This document shows positions 34,453-43,711 of a stretch of 64,000 nt of DNA, piece by piece; the stretch's first letter is position 1, and each line of letters opens with the position of its first letter. The notes under the pieces were generated by a model that saw only the letters and a list, made by a program, of their open reading frames with translations, did no database searches and was not told the origin of the DNA. The stretch comes from Nakamurella sp. PAMC28650 (lineage in GTDB: Bacteria > Actinomycetota > Actinomycetes > Mycobacteriales > Nakamurellaceae). The position numbers were made by a program, and so were the translations under genes. The DNA lies in contig NZ_CP060298.1 of assembly GCF_014303395.1 (NCBI RefSeq), forward strand, positions 2,542,001-2,606,000. The letters run 5' to 3'.

Positions 34453-35236
34453 AATTTTTGGCCCAGGTCACCGCCCGCTTGAAATCCTCTCCGGTGGTGC
34501 ACTTTGATGAGACCGGGCTGCGCTGCGAAGGTCGCAACCACTGGCTGCACTCCGCGTCCACCCCGGCCTTCACCAGACTGTTCTTCCACCGCAGACGCGG
34601 TACCGAAGCGATGGCCAAGATGAACATCCTGCCCGGCTTCACCGGCACCGCCGTCCACGACGCGTGGGCACCGTATGACACCTACACCGCCGCGCGGCAT
34701 GCGCTGTGCAATGCGCATCTGCTCCGCGAGCTACAGGCCGTCACCGACCACCACCACGCCAGCAACACAGACCTGCCCGGCGCCTGGTGCTGGGCGCAGC
34801 AAGTCCGCGACGCGCTGCTCACCCTGCACAAAGCGGCCGCCGCCCACCCCGACACCCCCGTCGACCAGGCGGTCATCGCCGCCGAAACCGTCAAGATCCG
34901 GCACGCCCTCCTCGCCGCCACCCACCCCGACGGCGCCATCGGCCGCAAACACCGAGCACTGGCCCGCCGCATCCACCGCAGAGAAGTCGACTACCTCAAA
35001 TTCGCCTCCGACCCGGCGATCCCGTTCACCAACAACCCCGCCGAACAAGAGATCCGCATGACCAAGATCCGACAGAAAATATCGGGCACCATGCGCACCG
35101 AAAAAGGAGCCGGACACTTCGCGGACCTCCGCTCCTACCTACAAACGACCGCAAAACACGGCGTACCAGCCCTGGCCGCCCTCACCCAGCTGACCAGCAG
35201 GAACCCCTGGCTACCCGCCCACACCTGACCAGTTAC

Positions 35237-35528
35237 GGCCCGAGATGCCGAAACTGACCCTGTCGAATATCTCTATTTGGAGGATCTTTGTAGCCTCTTC
35301 GAGGAAATGGTCGTCGTGGTATATCCAGGTTTTTGGTCGACAGCCATGTCACAGAAACTAGCCGAAGTTTGCAAGTTTCGTCCACGGGTCATGCATCCCA
35401 CCCGATCTCTTATTGGTAAGGCTGGTGCAGATCACGTCGCCTCCGTGGCTCGGGACGCTGTCGAGGTTGCCGATCAGCTCGGCCTCATCGTGACTAAAAA
35501 ATCGGATAGTTCTGCACGCCAAGCGTAG
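35237..35528 (+). pseudogene. 3' fragment of an unknown gene next to the IS66 end
   Basis: An open frame runs from the IS66 terminus to a stop at 35526-35528, with coherent sequence (EYLYLEDLCSLFEEMVVVVY...MSQKLAEVCKFRPRV...VADQLGLIVTKK) and a base composition clearly lower in GC than its neighbours. It has no start of its own beyond a weak TTG 35277. It is probably the truncated C-terminal end of a gene removed by the IS66 event. Family unknown. Confidence 0.4.
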
Positions 35529-35529
35529 G

Positions 35530-36112
35530 TGAATCGCCCCGGTAAGTCCGGAGACCCCAGTTCTTGAGAGTCTGGGGTCATGGGACGACCGTCGAACAAC
35601 GACCCGCCCGAACTGCGGGAACGCACTGAACGGTTGGTGGCGGAGTTGCGCGGTGAGCACGCGTCGGAGCCAGCTGCGATCGAGTCGGTCGCCACGAAGC
35701 TGGGGATGGGCTCGACGCAGACGTTGCACAACTGGGTGCAGAGGCGCAGGTCGACGCCGGCGCCCGGCCGGGAGTGACTGGCGAGGAATCTGCTGAGAAC
35801 CGCCGGTTGCGTCCGGGTACCGCGAATTGCGTCGGGTAATTAAGATTTCGAGGCCGCGTCGATTTCTTTTGTGGCGAAGCTCGACCGCCCCTAGCAGTGA
35901 TCTTCACGTTAGCCGACGAGTACAAGGAAGAATTGGGGGTCGATCCCATTTGTAATCAGCGGACTGAACTGTGTTGCAGATTTGCGCCGTCAACCTACTA
36001 CGAAGCATGAGGACGGAAGCCGGCGGAGCGGGCGGTGGGGAGGAGTCGTTGAAGGAGCGTGAGTTCTGTCAAAGTCATGCCTGTGGACATACCGGGGTGG
36101 CGGGGTGGTTCA
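35530..36112 (+). pseudogene. IS3-family element remnant
   Basis: The left end TGAATCGCCCCGGTAAGTCC resembles IS3-group termini, and TGAACCACCCC read inward from 36112 is a matching right end. An OrfA start (ATG 35580, GRPSNNDPPELRERTERLVAEL, then QTLHNWVQ) decays into frameshifts. Pieces of the OrfA end (VAKLDRP) and the OrfB start (DEYKEELGVDPIC...APSTYYEA) are readable to about 36010. Most of OrfB is deleted: the remnant is 583 bp, against about 1.3 kb for a complete element. Confidence 0.75.
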
Positions 36113-36129
36113 ATTGATTCGGATTCGCG

Positions 36130-37329
36130 CTAATTAGGCAGACCGCCAAGTCCTTCGACAGCGTGGACCAGAATATCAATCACGCCGTTGCGGGTGAGTG
36201 CGGCGAGGTCAACCCCGGGTCGGCGGCGGTAATCGTCCGCTCGGATCTGATCTGCGTCCAGCTCGGGCAATGCCTGAGCCACGCGGCTCAGGAACTTGTC
36301 CTGGAGGACCCCGCCGCCCTTTTCCAGATAGGCAAAGTTGATGTTTAAAGACGGTTTCGGGTTCGTATAGATGGCATATGGCCACATCCTTCCGTCAGGT
36401 CCGTCTACAGCTACTGCGAGCGACGGCGACTGCGCCGACGTGCCGAGCAGAAGGCAACCAGCGGTCTGAAGCCTGTTCAAGAACGTTTCGACCGCGATTG
36501 CCAGGTCCTTGCTGTTGTTGGCGCACCATTCGATCAGGTCCTTCACGGTCCAGCGCGAGCTTTGACCCGCTCGAGCGCGGTCCACCGACTCGACCGGCTC
36601 GATCCCGTAAACCGTTGGGATGAGGACATCGACGTTGCCTGCATGAGCGATGGAAAGCTCGATGGCCAACACCTGCACTGAATCCAGCGTATGAGCGTTC
36701 AGATACTCGACCAGGCGCCTCAGGTCTTCGCTGATCGTGTCGACCGCAAGGATCAGGCGGAATCGACCGGCCGATAGATTGGACTCCAGCTGTTCCCGAC
36801 CTGCTGGGGCCAGCCATGAATCGAAGGCATCACCAGCCCGCTGTGACCACCTTGCCTCGAACTCGGTAAGGGGCATCTTCCACATTCGGGCGTCGTAGTC
36901 GAAGACCTGGCCGACGATTTTGCGTCGGGCCTCCTCGTTCGAGGCGAGCTTGCACTCCACGACGGTGATGTCACCGTCGACGCCCACCACGACGATGTCG
37001 GACGGTCCGACACGGGTTCCGAACTCGGTCACGGCTCGAGCGCCCTCGGTCACCCCGGGCAGCAATCCGGGTTGCTCGGCCAGCAGCTTCTGCAGATCCG
37101 ACTCAGAGGTGTAGCCAAGGGTGTCCGGCGAGCTCCACTGCCCACCGTCAACCCTGACCAGCACGTCCCTCTGGGAACACACGCCCATCACCCCGATCCG
37201 TCTGTTACCCCCATCCAGCCCCATCGCAACAGCCTTGGAGTTCGTAGGCCCGTCGATGCGCAAACTGGGGAGGTCTCGGGCTGCCACTGAGAGAGGGCGG
37301 ACGCCAAGTCGAGCGTCGAATATGTCCAA
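36130..37329 (-). CDS. PD-(D/E)XK nuclease-like protein
   Basis: The product is about 399 residues. The nuclease core (about residues 100-150) reads VGPSDIVVVGVDGDITVVECKLASNEEARRKIVGQVFDYDARM: the Asp of SDIV and the ECK pair form the PD-(D/E)XK metal site, with the usual Q/Y helix behind. The C-terminal 250 residues are unassigned. The start is unsure: TTG 37329 has no good ribosome binding site, whereas CTG 37356 would overlap the helicase stop (CTGA) after AGGGTGG. It is coupled to the PLD-helicase gene and is probably its effector nuclease. Confidence 0.75.
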   Translation of the reverse strand: MDIFDARLGVRPLSVAARDLPSLRIDGPTNSKAVAMGLDGGNRRIGVMGVCSQRDVLVRVDGGQWSSPDTLGYTSESDLQKLLAEQPGLLPGVTEGARAVTEFGTRVGPSDIVVVGVDGDITVVECKLASNEEARRKIVGQVFDYDARMWKMPLTEFEARWSQRAGDAFDSWLAPAGREQLESNLSAGRFRLILAVDTISEDLRRLVEYLNAHTLDSVQVLAIELSIAHAGNVDVLIPTVYGIEPVESVDRARAGQSSRWTVKDLIEWCANNSKDLAIAVETFLNRLQTAGCLLLGTSAQSPSLAVAVDGPDGRMWPYAIYTNPKPSLNINFAYLEKGGGVLQDKFLSRVAQALPELDADQIRADDYRRRPGVDLAALTRNGVIDILVHAVEGLGGLPN

Positions 37330-37352
37330 CGGACTATTGGGCGATTGAGTGC

Positions 37353-40300
37353 TCAGCCCGCCACCCTGGCCTGTGTGAAGAGGTCCGCCGGCATGGGCCG
37401 TCGGAGTTGCCAGGTGATGCCGATGGGGCGGTCGCCGGTGTGGCTGACGTAGTCGGCGGCGCCGAGGAACGTGTACGCCATGGTGCCCAGCGCATCCAGC
37501 TTCGCGGCGCGGCTGAAGATCAGAATCTCGGAGCCGGTCGAGCGCTGGTTCAGGTAACGCTGGCCGGTCTTGGACGCGGCCGTCGTGGTGGACTGGCTCT
37601 CCCAGTGGAAGAGCGTCGGGGAGATGGCGTAGTCCTGATACATCGTGGTCGGGGAGTAGTCGGTCTCGGTCTTGCGAAGGGTCACGAAGAACGCGTCGAG
37701 ATCCAGTTCGTCGCTGCGCATCACGCCCTCCCGGAAGTAGGAAGGGAGGCGCTGCAGCGTCGCATGCCCGAGCGCGGACAGGATCTCCTCGCGCTGGTAG
37801 CGGGCGTGCACCTGCAGCGGTGAGTCGTACAGCCTTCCGGCGAGCGGTGAAGGCAGGTGCCGTGACTGATCCAGGCTCAATGAGATCAGCTCGGCAAACT
37901 CCTCCCGAGCTGCTGGCTCGCGGGCCAGGGCAGCGAACCCAGCTTCGAATGACGAAAACCCACCGGCGTCCGGGAACAGCAGGAAGAACAGCATGCGGGC
38001 GAAAGCTTGCTTGCGGGAACTCATCTGCCCGTAGGTAGGAGCACTGTCCGACAGAAGAGAGCGGTAGGCAGCAGCCCGTTCGGCGTCGTCGACGTGGGCA
38101 ACGGCCCGAACCAGTCGCAGCAGCGAATCCTCGGCACCGCCGCCGTCCCTCGTTGGTAAACCGGCCTCCCGGCGGAGCCGCGTCCAACTCCGACCAGACT
38201 TGGCGACGTCAGCGAGCTCGAGGCCCGACTCCGTAAGGAACTGACCGAGCGAGGTATCGCCCTGAGCGCGAAGTTCCGTGACGATCGAGGTCCAGCGGCC
38301 GCCGATCTGGGCCTTCAGGTTGGTCAGGATCGCGCTCTGGACCTCCCGATCCAACACAATCTGCGAACCGGACGGCAGGAACGGAAAACCACGGACGATG
38401 TCCCGTTCCAGGCCCTTGCGGGTGCTGCCGGTGAGCGCCCGGTAACGAAGGTCGAATCGGAACTTCTGGTTCTGCTGGCCGACGAAGTCCAGCACCGTCA
38501 GGACCGTCTTGTTGGCTGCCCTGCGCAACCCGCGTCCGAGTTGCTGGAGGAAGATCGTCGCGCTCTCGGTGGGCCGCAGGAAGAGCACGGTGTTGATGAG
38601 CGGGAGATCGACGCCCTCGTTGAAGAGGTCCGCCGTGAACAGGATCTTCAGCCGGCCTTCGCGGAGGTCCGCAAGCGCGCGCTGCCGTTCGGCGCTCGGA
38701 GTGTCGCCGGTGACCGCCAGAGCCGAGATCCCTGCGGTGCGGAAGGCTACCGCCATGTAGTCGGCGTGAGCGACGGAGACACAGAAGCCAAGCCCGCGCA
38801 TCTCTTCCAGGTCGACGACCTTGTCGATAACTTCCTTCAGGATGATCCGCGCGCGGGCGTCATTCCCGGTGTAGACGCCGGCCAGTGCGGTCTGGTCGTA
38901 CCGCCCGCGGGTCCACTGGATCTTGGAGAGATCAGTCCCGTCCGCGATGCCGAAGTACTGGAATGGGCAGAGCAGGCCCTGGTCCAGCGCGTCCCACAAC
39001 CTCAGCTCGTAGGCCGCCCGGCCACCGAAGAACGACCGCACGTCCATTCCGTCGGTTCGTTCCGGTGTCGCCGTCATGCCCAGCAGTTGCTGCGGCTTGA
39101 GGTGGTCGAGCAGTCGTCGGTAGGTGATGGCCTGAGCGTGATGGAACTCGTCGATGACCACGATGTCGAAGGCGTCGGCCGGGATGTTGGCCGCGCCGTA
39201 GGAGCTGAGCGACTGGACCGAGGCGAACACGTGGCGCCAGCGTTCGGGGCGGTATCCGTCGACGTAAAGCTCACCGAAAGCGCCGTCCCCCAGCACTTCT
39301 CGGTACATCTGACGGGCCTGTTGGAGAATCTCCTGACGATGCGCCACGAATAGCAGCGAGGGACGAGTGCTCGTAGTGGCCTCGCTGAGGTGGCGGTAGT
39401 CCAGGGCAGCGACGACGGTCTTCCCCGTGCCGGTGGCCGCCACGATCAAGTTCCGATGCCGGCCGTGCACGATCCGTTCGACATCCAGCGCCTCCAGCAT
39501 CTCCGACTGGTAGGGGTAGGGACGGACTTCGAGACCGGACAAGACGATGGTGGCATGGTCCGAGGTAGATCGACCGGATGCTTCGGTCAGGGCGTCATCG
39601 AGCCGATCGCGATCCCGCACCGGGTCGTAGGTCTCGAAATGCTCGTCAGCCCAGTAGGTCTCGAAGGTCGCCTGGAACTTCTCCATCAACGTCGGCGTCG
39701 CGATCCGGGAGAGCCGAACGTTCCATTCGAGCCCTTCGAGTAGGGCCTGCTGGGACAGATTCGAGGATCCGACATAGGCCGTGTCGAAACCGGACTTCCG
39801 GACGAACAGCCAGGCCTTAGCGTGCAGGCGGGTGTTCAGCCGGTCGTAGGAGATCTTGACCTTGGCACCGTATTCGTTCACCAGGCGGTCGAGAGCCTTG
39901 CGTTCGGTGGCGCCGATGTAGGTGGTGGTGATGACCCGGAACGGAATGCCTCGTTCCTTCAGCTGCTGCAGCTCGGCGGCGATCACTCGGATCCCGTGCC
40001 ACTTGACGAACGCACACAGCAGGTCGACCCGGTCGGCGGTGGTCAACTCGGCTCTCAGCTCGGATCCAAGTGACGGCTCGCCGTGGGCGTTGGTCAGCAA
40101 CGCGGCGCCCGACAGGGGCGTGCTCGGCCTCGAGGTGGAGCTTGCGATCACGCCCGGCGAGGCCGGCCGGGACAGCGACATCAGTTGACGGACATCGTCG
40201 CCCAGGACGTCATCGGGCATCTCAAGGATCGACAGCAGACGATTGACCAGGTCGACACGGAGCGGCTCTGACGAGGTGGCACTCAGTCGGCGAGCGACCG

Positions 40301-40439
40301 CATCGCGCAGGTGTCGGGCCAGCACCTCGGGTTGCTCGGCCTGGTCCACATTGCGGATCTCGGTCACGAGGTCCCGCACTGACGCCAGCTCACCAGCCGA
40401 CCGTGCGGTCAGCAGGCTTTCGTACAGTCCCTCGTCCAT
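37353..40439 (-). CDS. PLD-like / DEAD-box helicase / DUF3427 fusion protein
   Basis: The 1028-residue protein has an N-terminal helical region, a phospholipase-D-like nuclease domain (RLHAKAWLFVR and AYVGSSNLSQQALLEG, about residues 130-260), and an SF2 helicase core. The helicase motifs are VAATGTGKTVVA (about residue 336), VVIDEFHH (about 428), GMTATPERTDG and LQQLGRGLRRA. The C-terminal half is DUF3427-like (PTYGQMSSRKQAFARMLFFLL...ITWQLRRPMP). Such proteins are recurrent in defence islands and probably translocate on DNA and cut it. Together with the PD-(D/E)XK gene downstream it resembles a restriction-type effector without a methylase. Confidence 0.88.
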   Translation of the reverse strand: MDEGLYESLLTARSAGELASVRDLVTEIRNVDQAEQPEVLARHLRDAVARRLSATSSEPLRVDLVNRLLSILEMPDDVLGDDVRQLMSLSRPASPGVIASSTSRPSTPLSGAALLTNAHGEPSLGSELRAELTTADRVDLLCAFVKWHGIRVIAAELQQLKERGIPFRVITTTYIGATERKALDRLVNEYGAKVKISYDRLNTRLHAKAWLFVRKSGFDTAYVGSSNLSQQALLEGLEWNVRLSRIATPTLMEKFQATFETYWADEHFETYDPVRDRDRLDDALTEASGRSTSDHATIVLSGLEVRPYPYQSEMLEALDVERIVHGRHRNLIVAATGTGKTVVAALDYRHLSEATTSTRPSLLFVAHRQEILQQARQMYREVLGDGAFGELYVDGYRPERWRHVFASVQSLSSYGAANIPADAFDIVVIDEFHHAQAITYRRLLDHLKPQQLLGMTATPERTDGMDVRSFFGGRAAYELRLWDALDQGLLCPFQYFGIADGTDLSKIQWTRGRYDQTALAGVYTGNDARARIILKEVIDKVVDLEEMRGLGFCVSVAHADYMAVAFRTAGISALAVTGDTPSAERQRALADLREGRLKILFTADLFNEGVDLPLINTVLFLRPTESATIFLQQLGRGLRRAANKTVLTVLDFVGQQNQKFRFDLRYRALTGSTRKGLERDIVRGFPFLPSGSQIVLDREVQSAILTNLKAQIGGRWTSIVTELRAQGDTSLGQFLTESGLELADVAKSGRSWTRLRREAGLPTRDGGGAEDSLLRLVRAVAHVDDAERAAAYRSLLSDSAPTYGQMSSRKQAFARMLFFLLFPDAGGFSSFEAGFAALAREPAAREEFAELISLSLDQSRHLPSPLAGRLYDSPLQVHARYQREEILSALGHATLQRLPSYFREGVMRSDELDLDAFFVTLRKTETDYSPTTMYQDYAISPTLFHWESQSTTTAASKTGQRYLNQRSTGSEILIFSRAAKLDALGTMAYTFLGAADYVSHTGDRPIGITWQLRRPMPADLFTQARVAG

Positions 40440-40632
40440 CCTGGCCCCCCTGCGACGTGAAAGTCCCGACGTCGATGACGGTCCGTGTCAAATTGGTCGC
40501 TGATCGTTAGTCTCCCATGGGCGCCACGCCATCCGCAGACTGGCGAGTACTTACGTGGATCGCCGCTGTTCCCGGGGCTCACAGCAGGACTCCGTCTCGC
40601 ACCGACCCAGCACGAGTGGCAGGCTGGCCACC

Positions 40633-41751
40633 ATGACCACTCGAACCACGCCACCATTTCGCGCAGACCACGTCGGCAGTCTGTTGCGCCCACCGGAGTT
40701 GCTCGCAGCGCGGGCGCAGCATCGGGCCGGCCAGCTCGACGCCGCCGAGCTCCGGGCGGTGGAGGACGACGCGATCCGGGCGGTGGTCGCGATGCAGGAG
40801 GAGGTCGGGCTGCAGTCCGCGACCGACGGCGAATTCCGCCGCACGTCCTGGCACATGGACTTCATCTACGCGCTCGGCGGCATCAGCACGACCGACGACA
40901 AGATCCAGGTGCACATGCGCAACGCCGGTGGCCAGGTCGATTTCGAGTCCGCTGCGATGCGGGTGACCGAGCCGATCACGCTGCGGGAAACGATCTTTGG
41001 CGACGCCTTCGACTTTTTGCAGGCCCAGGTGCACGCCGCCACGCCCAAGCTGACCATCCCGTCGCCCAGCATGGTGCACTACCGCGGCGGACGGGCCTCG
41101 ATCGACGAGTCGGTGTACCCGGATCTGGAGCAGTTCTGGGACGACCTGACCACCGCCTACGCCGAGCAGGTCAGCCAGATCGCGGCGCAGGGCTGTCGCT
41201 ACCTCCAGCTCGACGACACCAGCCTGGCCTACCTCAACGACCCGGCCCAGCGGGCGGAGCAGACCGCCGCCGGCAGCAACGCCGAGCACCAGCACGAGCT
41301 CTACATCCGGAACATCAACAGGGCGATCGCCGGACGTCCGGACACCCTCGCCGTCACCGCGCACATGTGCCGTGGCAACTACCGGTCATCATGGGCGGCC
41401 GAGGGCGGATACGACTTCGTCGCGGAGGCACTGTTCGGCCAGCTCGACGTCGACGGCTTCTTCCTCGAGTTCGACGACGAGCGGTCCGGCAGCTTCGCCC
41501 CGCTGCGGTACGTCCCGGCGGGCAAGCAGGTCGTGCTCGGCCTGGTGACGAGCAAGCGCGGGGAGTTGGAGAGCAAGGACGACCTCAAGCGGCGCATCGA
41601 CGAAGCCGCCAAATACGTTCCGCTGGAACAACTGTGCCTGTCGCCGCAGTGCGGCTTCTCCTCCACGGTCGAGGGCAACGCCCTCACGCAGGACGAGCAG
41701 CGCGCCAAGCTGAGTCTCATCGTCGAGACGGCGGCGGAGGTCTGGGGCTGA
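40633..41751 (+). CDS. MetE-like cobalamin-independent methionine synthase family protein
   Basis: The 372-residue protein corresponds to the C-terminal catalytic barrel of MetE only. It begins FRADHVGSLLRPPEL and contains RRTSWHMDFIY, CRYLQLDDTSLAYL, the zinc-ligand motif TAHMCRGNYRS and LCLSPQCGFSST. The single-barrel size fits methyltransferases or thiol transferases that act on homocysteine or xenobiotic-derived thiols rather than full MetE. ATG 40633 was chosen where the domain begins; a -10-like CAGGCT ends 7 nt before it. The helicase gene is divergent. The methyl donor is unknown. Confidence 0.85.
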   Translation: MTTRTTPPFRADHVGSLLRPPELLAARAQHRAGQLDAAELRAVEDDAIRAVVAMQEEVGLQSATDGEFRRTSWHMDFIYALGGISTTDDKIQVHMRNAGGQVDFESAAMRVTEPITLRETIFGDAFDFLQAQVHAATPKLTIPSPSMVHYRGGRASIDESVYPDLEQFWDDLTTAYAEQVSQIAAQGCRYLQLDDTSLAYLNDPAQRAEQTAAGSNAEHQHELYIRNINRAIAGRPDTLAVTAHMCRGNYRSSWAAEGGYDFVAEALFGQLDVDGFFLEFDDERSGSFAPLRYVPAGKQVVLGLVTSKRGELESKDDLKRRIDEAAKYVPLEQLCLSPQCGFSSTVEGNALTQDEQRAKLSLIVETAAEVWG

Positions 41752-41760
41752 GCTCAGCTC

Positions 41761-43245
41761 TCAGGCCGGGGCTTCGGTGGGCGCGTCCCTGCTGCTCTCC
41801 GGCTGCGACAGGCGGGCGTGCCGGCGTCCGTAGAACGCGTAGACGGCGATGCCCAGAAGGAACCACACCGCGAACCGCAGCCACGTCGCGATCGAGAGGT
41901 TGAGCATCAGGTAGATGCACGCCAGTGCGGAGATGATCGGCAGGACCGGCGACAGCGGCACCCGGAACGGCCTGTCCAGTTTCGGCCGGGTGTGCCGCAG
42001 CACCGGAACGGCGATGGATACCAGCGTGAAGGCGAACAACGCGCCGATGCTGACCAGATCGGCCAGGGTGGTCAGCGGGATCAACCCGCCCACCACCATC
42101 ACCATGATCGTGGCGCCGACCGTGAACCGCAGCGGCGTACCGAATTTCGGGTGCACCTTCGCGATGGTCGGCGGCAGCAGCCCGTCGCGGCCCATGGCGA
42201 AACCGATCCGGCCGATCCCCACCAGGTCGACCAGGATCACCGACGACAGCCCGCAGACGGCGGCGATGGAGACCAGGGTGCCGGCCCACGACGCACCGAC
42301 CGCGTCGAACGCCGACGCCAGCGGGGACCCCTCGTTGAGATCGGTGTACTTGGACATGCCGGTGAGGACGAACGAAACCCCCAGGTACAGCGCCGTGGCG
42401 ATGCCCAGGGTCCACAGCAGGCCCCGCGGCATGTCGCGACGCGGGTTGCGCGACTCCTCGCTCATGTTCGCCACCGCCTCGAACCCCGTGTAGGCGAAGA
42501 ACACCACCGCTGCGGCGGTGAGGATCCCGGCGATGCCGAACGAGGCGGGATTGCCGAGGAACGTCTGGATGACCGGCCGCTCCAGCCCACTGCCGGTACC
42601 CCCGGTGGTGGGCTTCGACGGGGGGATGAACGGCGTCAGGTTCGCCTTCTTGATGAAGAACGCGCCGGCGACGATGACGAACAGGCAGATCGCCACCTTG
42701 ACCACCACCAGCGTGTTGGTGAGCCGCGCCGATTCCTTCACCCCGATGGCGGCGACGGTTCCCAGCACGGCCACGATCAAGATGGCTCCGACATTGACCA
42801 CCGACTGCTCGCCGAAGATCGCCGTCGGCAGCCCGAACAGGTTCTGCAGATATCCGGACCAGCCGCGGGACACCACCGAGGCACCCAGGACGAACTCCAG
42901 CAGCAGGTCCCAGCCGATGATCCACGCGACCACCTCGCCGATCGTCGCGTACGCGTAGCTGTAAGCGCTGCCGGCCGTCGGCACGGCGGAGGCCAACTCG
43001 GCGTAGCACATGGCGGCGAGCATGCTGATGACGCCGGCCAGGACGAACGAGAGCACCACCGCCGGGCCGGCGTGGGTCTTGGCCTCCACCCCCGTCAGCG
43101 TGAAGATCCCGGTGCCGATGACGACGCCGACGCCCAGTCCGACGAGATCGAAGACCCCCAGACGCTTGCGCAGTGTGGTGGCCGACTCCTCCGCCCCGCT
43201 CTGCGCGAGCACGTCCTCGATCGGCTTGCTCCGGAAGATCCCCAC
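41761..43245 (-). CDS. APC-family amino acid permease
   Basis: The 494-residue protein has 12 predicted membrane helices and the APC signature VGLGVGVVIGTGIFTLTGVEA in helix 1. SAYSYAYATIGEVVAWIIGWDLLLEF and AYTGFEAVANMSEE (helix 6 region) are typical of the cationic amino acid/YfnA-type group. GTG 43245 follows GGAGGG at 8 nt. The open frame further upstream lacks domain support. It converges with the MetE-like gene, 9 bp apart, and likely imports amino acids by proton symport. Confidence 0.9.
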   Translation of the reverse strand: MGIFRSKPIEDVLAQSGAEESATTLRKRLGVFDLVGLGVGVVIGTGIFTLTGVEAKTHAGPAVVLSFVLAGVISMLAAMCYAELASAVPTAGSAYSYAYATIGEVVAWIIGWDLLLEFVLGASVVSRGWSGYLQNLFGLPTAIFGEQSVVNVGAILIVAVLGTVAAIGVKESARLTNTLVVVKVAICLFVIVAGAFFIKKANLTPFIPPSKPTTGGTGSGLERPVIQTFLGNPASFGIAGILTAAAVVFFAYTGFEAVANMSEESRNPRRDMPRGLLWTLGIATALYLGVSFVLTGMSKYTDLNEGSPLASAFDAVGASWAGTLVSIAAVCGLSSVILVDLVGIGRIGFAMGRDGLLPPTIAKVHPKFGTPLRFTVGATIMVMVVGGLIPLTTLADLVSIGALFAFTLVSIAVPVLRHTRPKLDRPFRVPLSPVLPIISALACIYLMLNLSIATWLRFAVWFLLGIAVYAFYGRRHARLSQPESSRDAPTEAPA

Positions 43246-43436
43246 GAGTTTTTCCCTCCGCCTGCTGTGCAATCCCTTTGCCCGCCGAGGGCAGTACCCG
43301 TGACGAGCGCCCGTCAATCGGGCCTTCGGCCGCGGACAGCAGCTGGGTTGCGACTCCACCGGCCCGGTCTCCGGACGCCGTAGCGTGGAGGGCCGACGCC
43401 ACCATCAGGCCGGCGCCGTCACCAGAGGAGAACACC

Positions 43437-43607
43437 ATGACCACCACGCCCGACGAAGCCCACGACGCCGAAGAGAGCACCCACAAGAGCACCCACGAGG
43501 ACACCGCTCCCGCATCGATCTCGACCGAGGACTCGGACGTCTCACCGGCCGAGCGGGAGCACGAGGAGATCGACGCCAACGCGTTCCGGGCAAGCCTCAA
43601 GTACTGA
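43437..43607 (+). CDS. Small acidic protein, 56 aa
   Basis: The product (MTTTPDEAHDAEESTHKSTH...ISTEDSDVSPAEREHEEID, ending ASLKY) is very acidic and His/Thr-rich with no hydrophobic core, and is probably disordered. AGAGGAG lies 6 nt before the ATG. It is divergent from the APC permease gene. Ribosome binding site, codon use and clean boundaries make it likely real; no function can be named. Confidence 0.6.
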   Translation: MTTTPDEAHDAEESTHKSTHEDTAPASISTEDSDVSPAEREHEEIDANAFRASLKY

Positions 43608-43670
43608 GCTCACTGCGTTGGCGATCGGAGGTGGGGATCGGCCGGCGATAGGTTGGTCGTCCGGGGTCAT

Positions 43671-43702
43671 TTACACCCACTTACGGAGCTAAGTGGGCGT
43701 AA
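43671..43702. promoter_or_regulatory. Inverted repeat overlapping the fic promoter
   Basis: TTAC-a-CCCACTT (43671-43682) and AAGTGGG-c-GTAA (43691-43702) form an inverted repeat with an 8-nt centre. It ends on the -10-like TAACCT (43700-43705), which lies 6 nt before ATG 43712. It is a likely operator. No separate antitoxin gene is adjacent, so the regulator may act from elsewhere. Confidence 0.55.
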
Positions 43703-43711
43703 CCTTGCTTC

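Larger units (their letters stand above)
32427..35228 (+). pseudogene. IS66-family transposase interrupted by ISL3
   Basis: The N-terminal half (from ATG 32427, leucine-zipper-like and zinc-finger regions, SSKPPSADGPGK, CTGCGSDL, RCHCGK) ends at GEF where the ISL3 begins. The C-terminal half resumes at 34461 with AQVTARLKSSPVVHFDETG and keeps the catalytic region and the closing FTNNPAEQEIRMTKIRQKISG. Removing ISL3 and one AATTTTTG copy restores GEFLAQVTARL in frame, giving a transposase of about 470 residues. Confidence 0.92.
32290..35236 (+). mobile_element. IS66-family element, split by an ISL3 copy
   Basis: The ends are 14-bp perfect inverted repeats, GTAACTGGTCAGGT (32290-32303) and its complement (35223-35236). 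GTAA ends are typical of IS66. Without the 1381-bp ISL3 insert and one 8-bp duplication the element is 1558 bp and carries a single tnpC-type transposase without tnpA/tnpB. The flanking 8 bp do not match each other, so no IS66 target duplication survives. The left flank (32114-32289) is lower in GC and holds no gene I can support. Confidence 0.85.

Noticed and set aside
37357-38187. N-terminal extension of the PD-(D/E)XK nuclease into the helicase gene
   Set aside because: Low-complexity shadow of the DUF3427 region. Domain sequence begins only after the helicase stop.
41818-43383. 521-codon plus-strand frame opposite the APC permease
   Set aside because: Asp/Arg/Gln-rich low-complexity antisense of a clear 12-helix permease.
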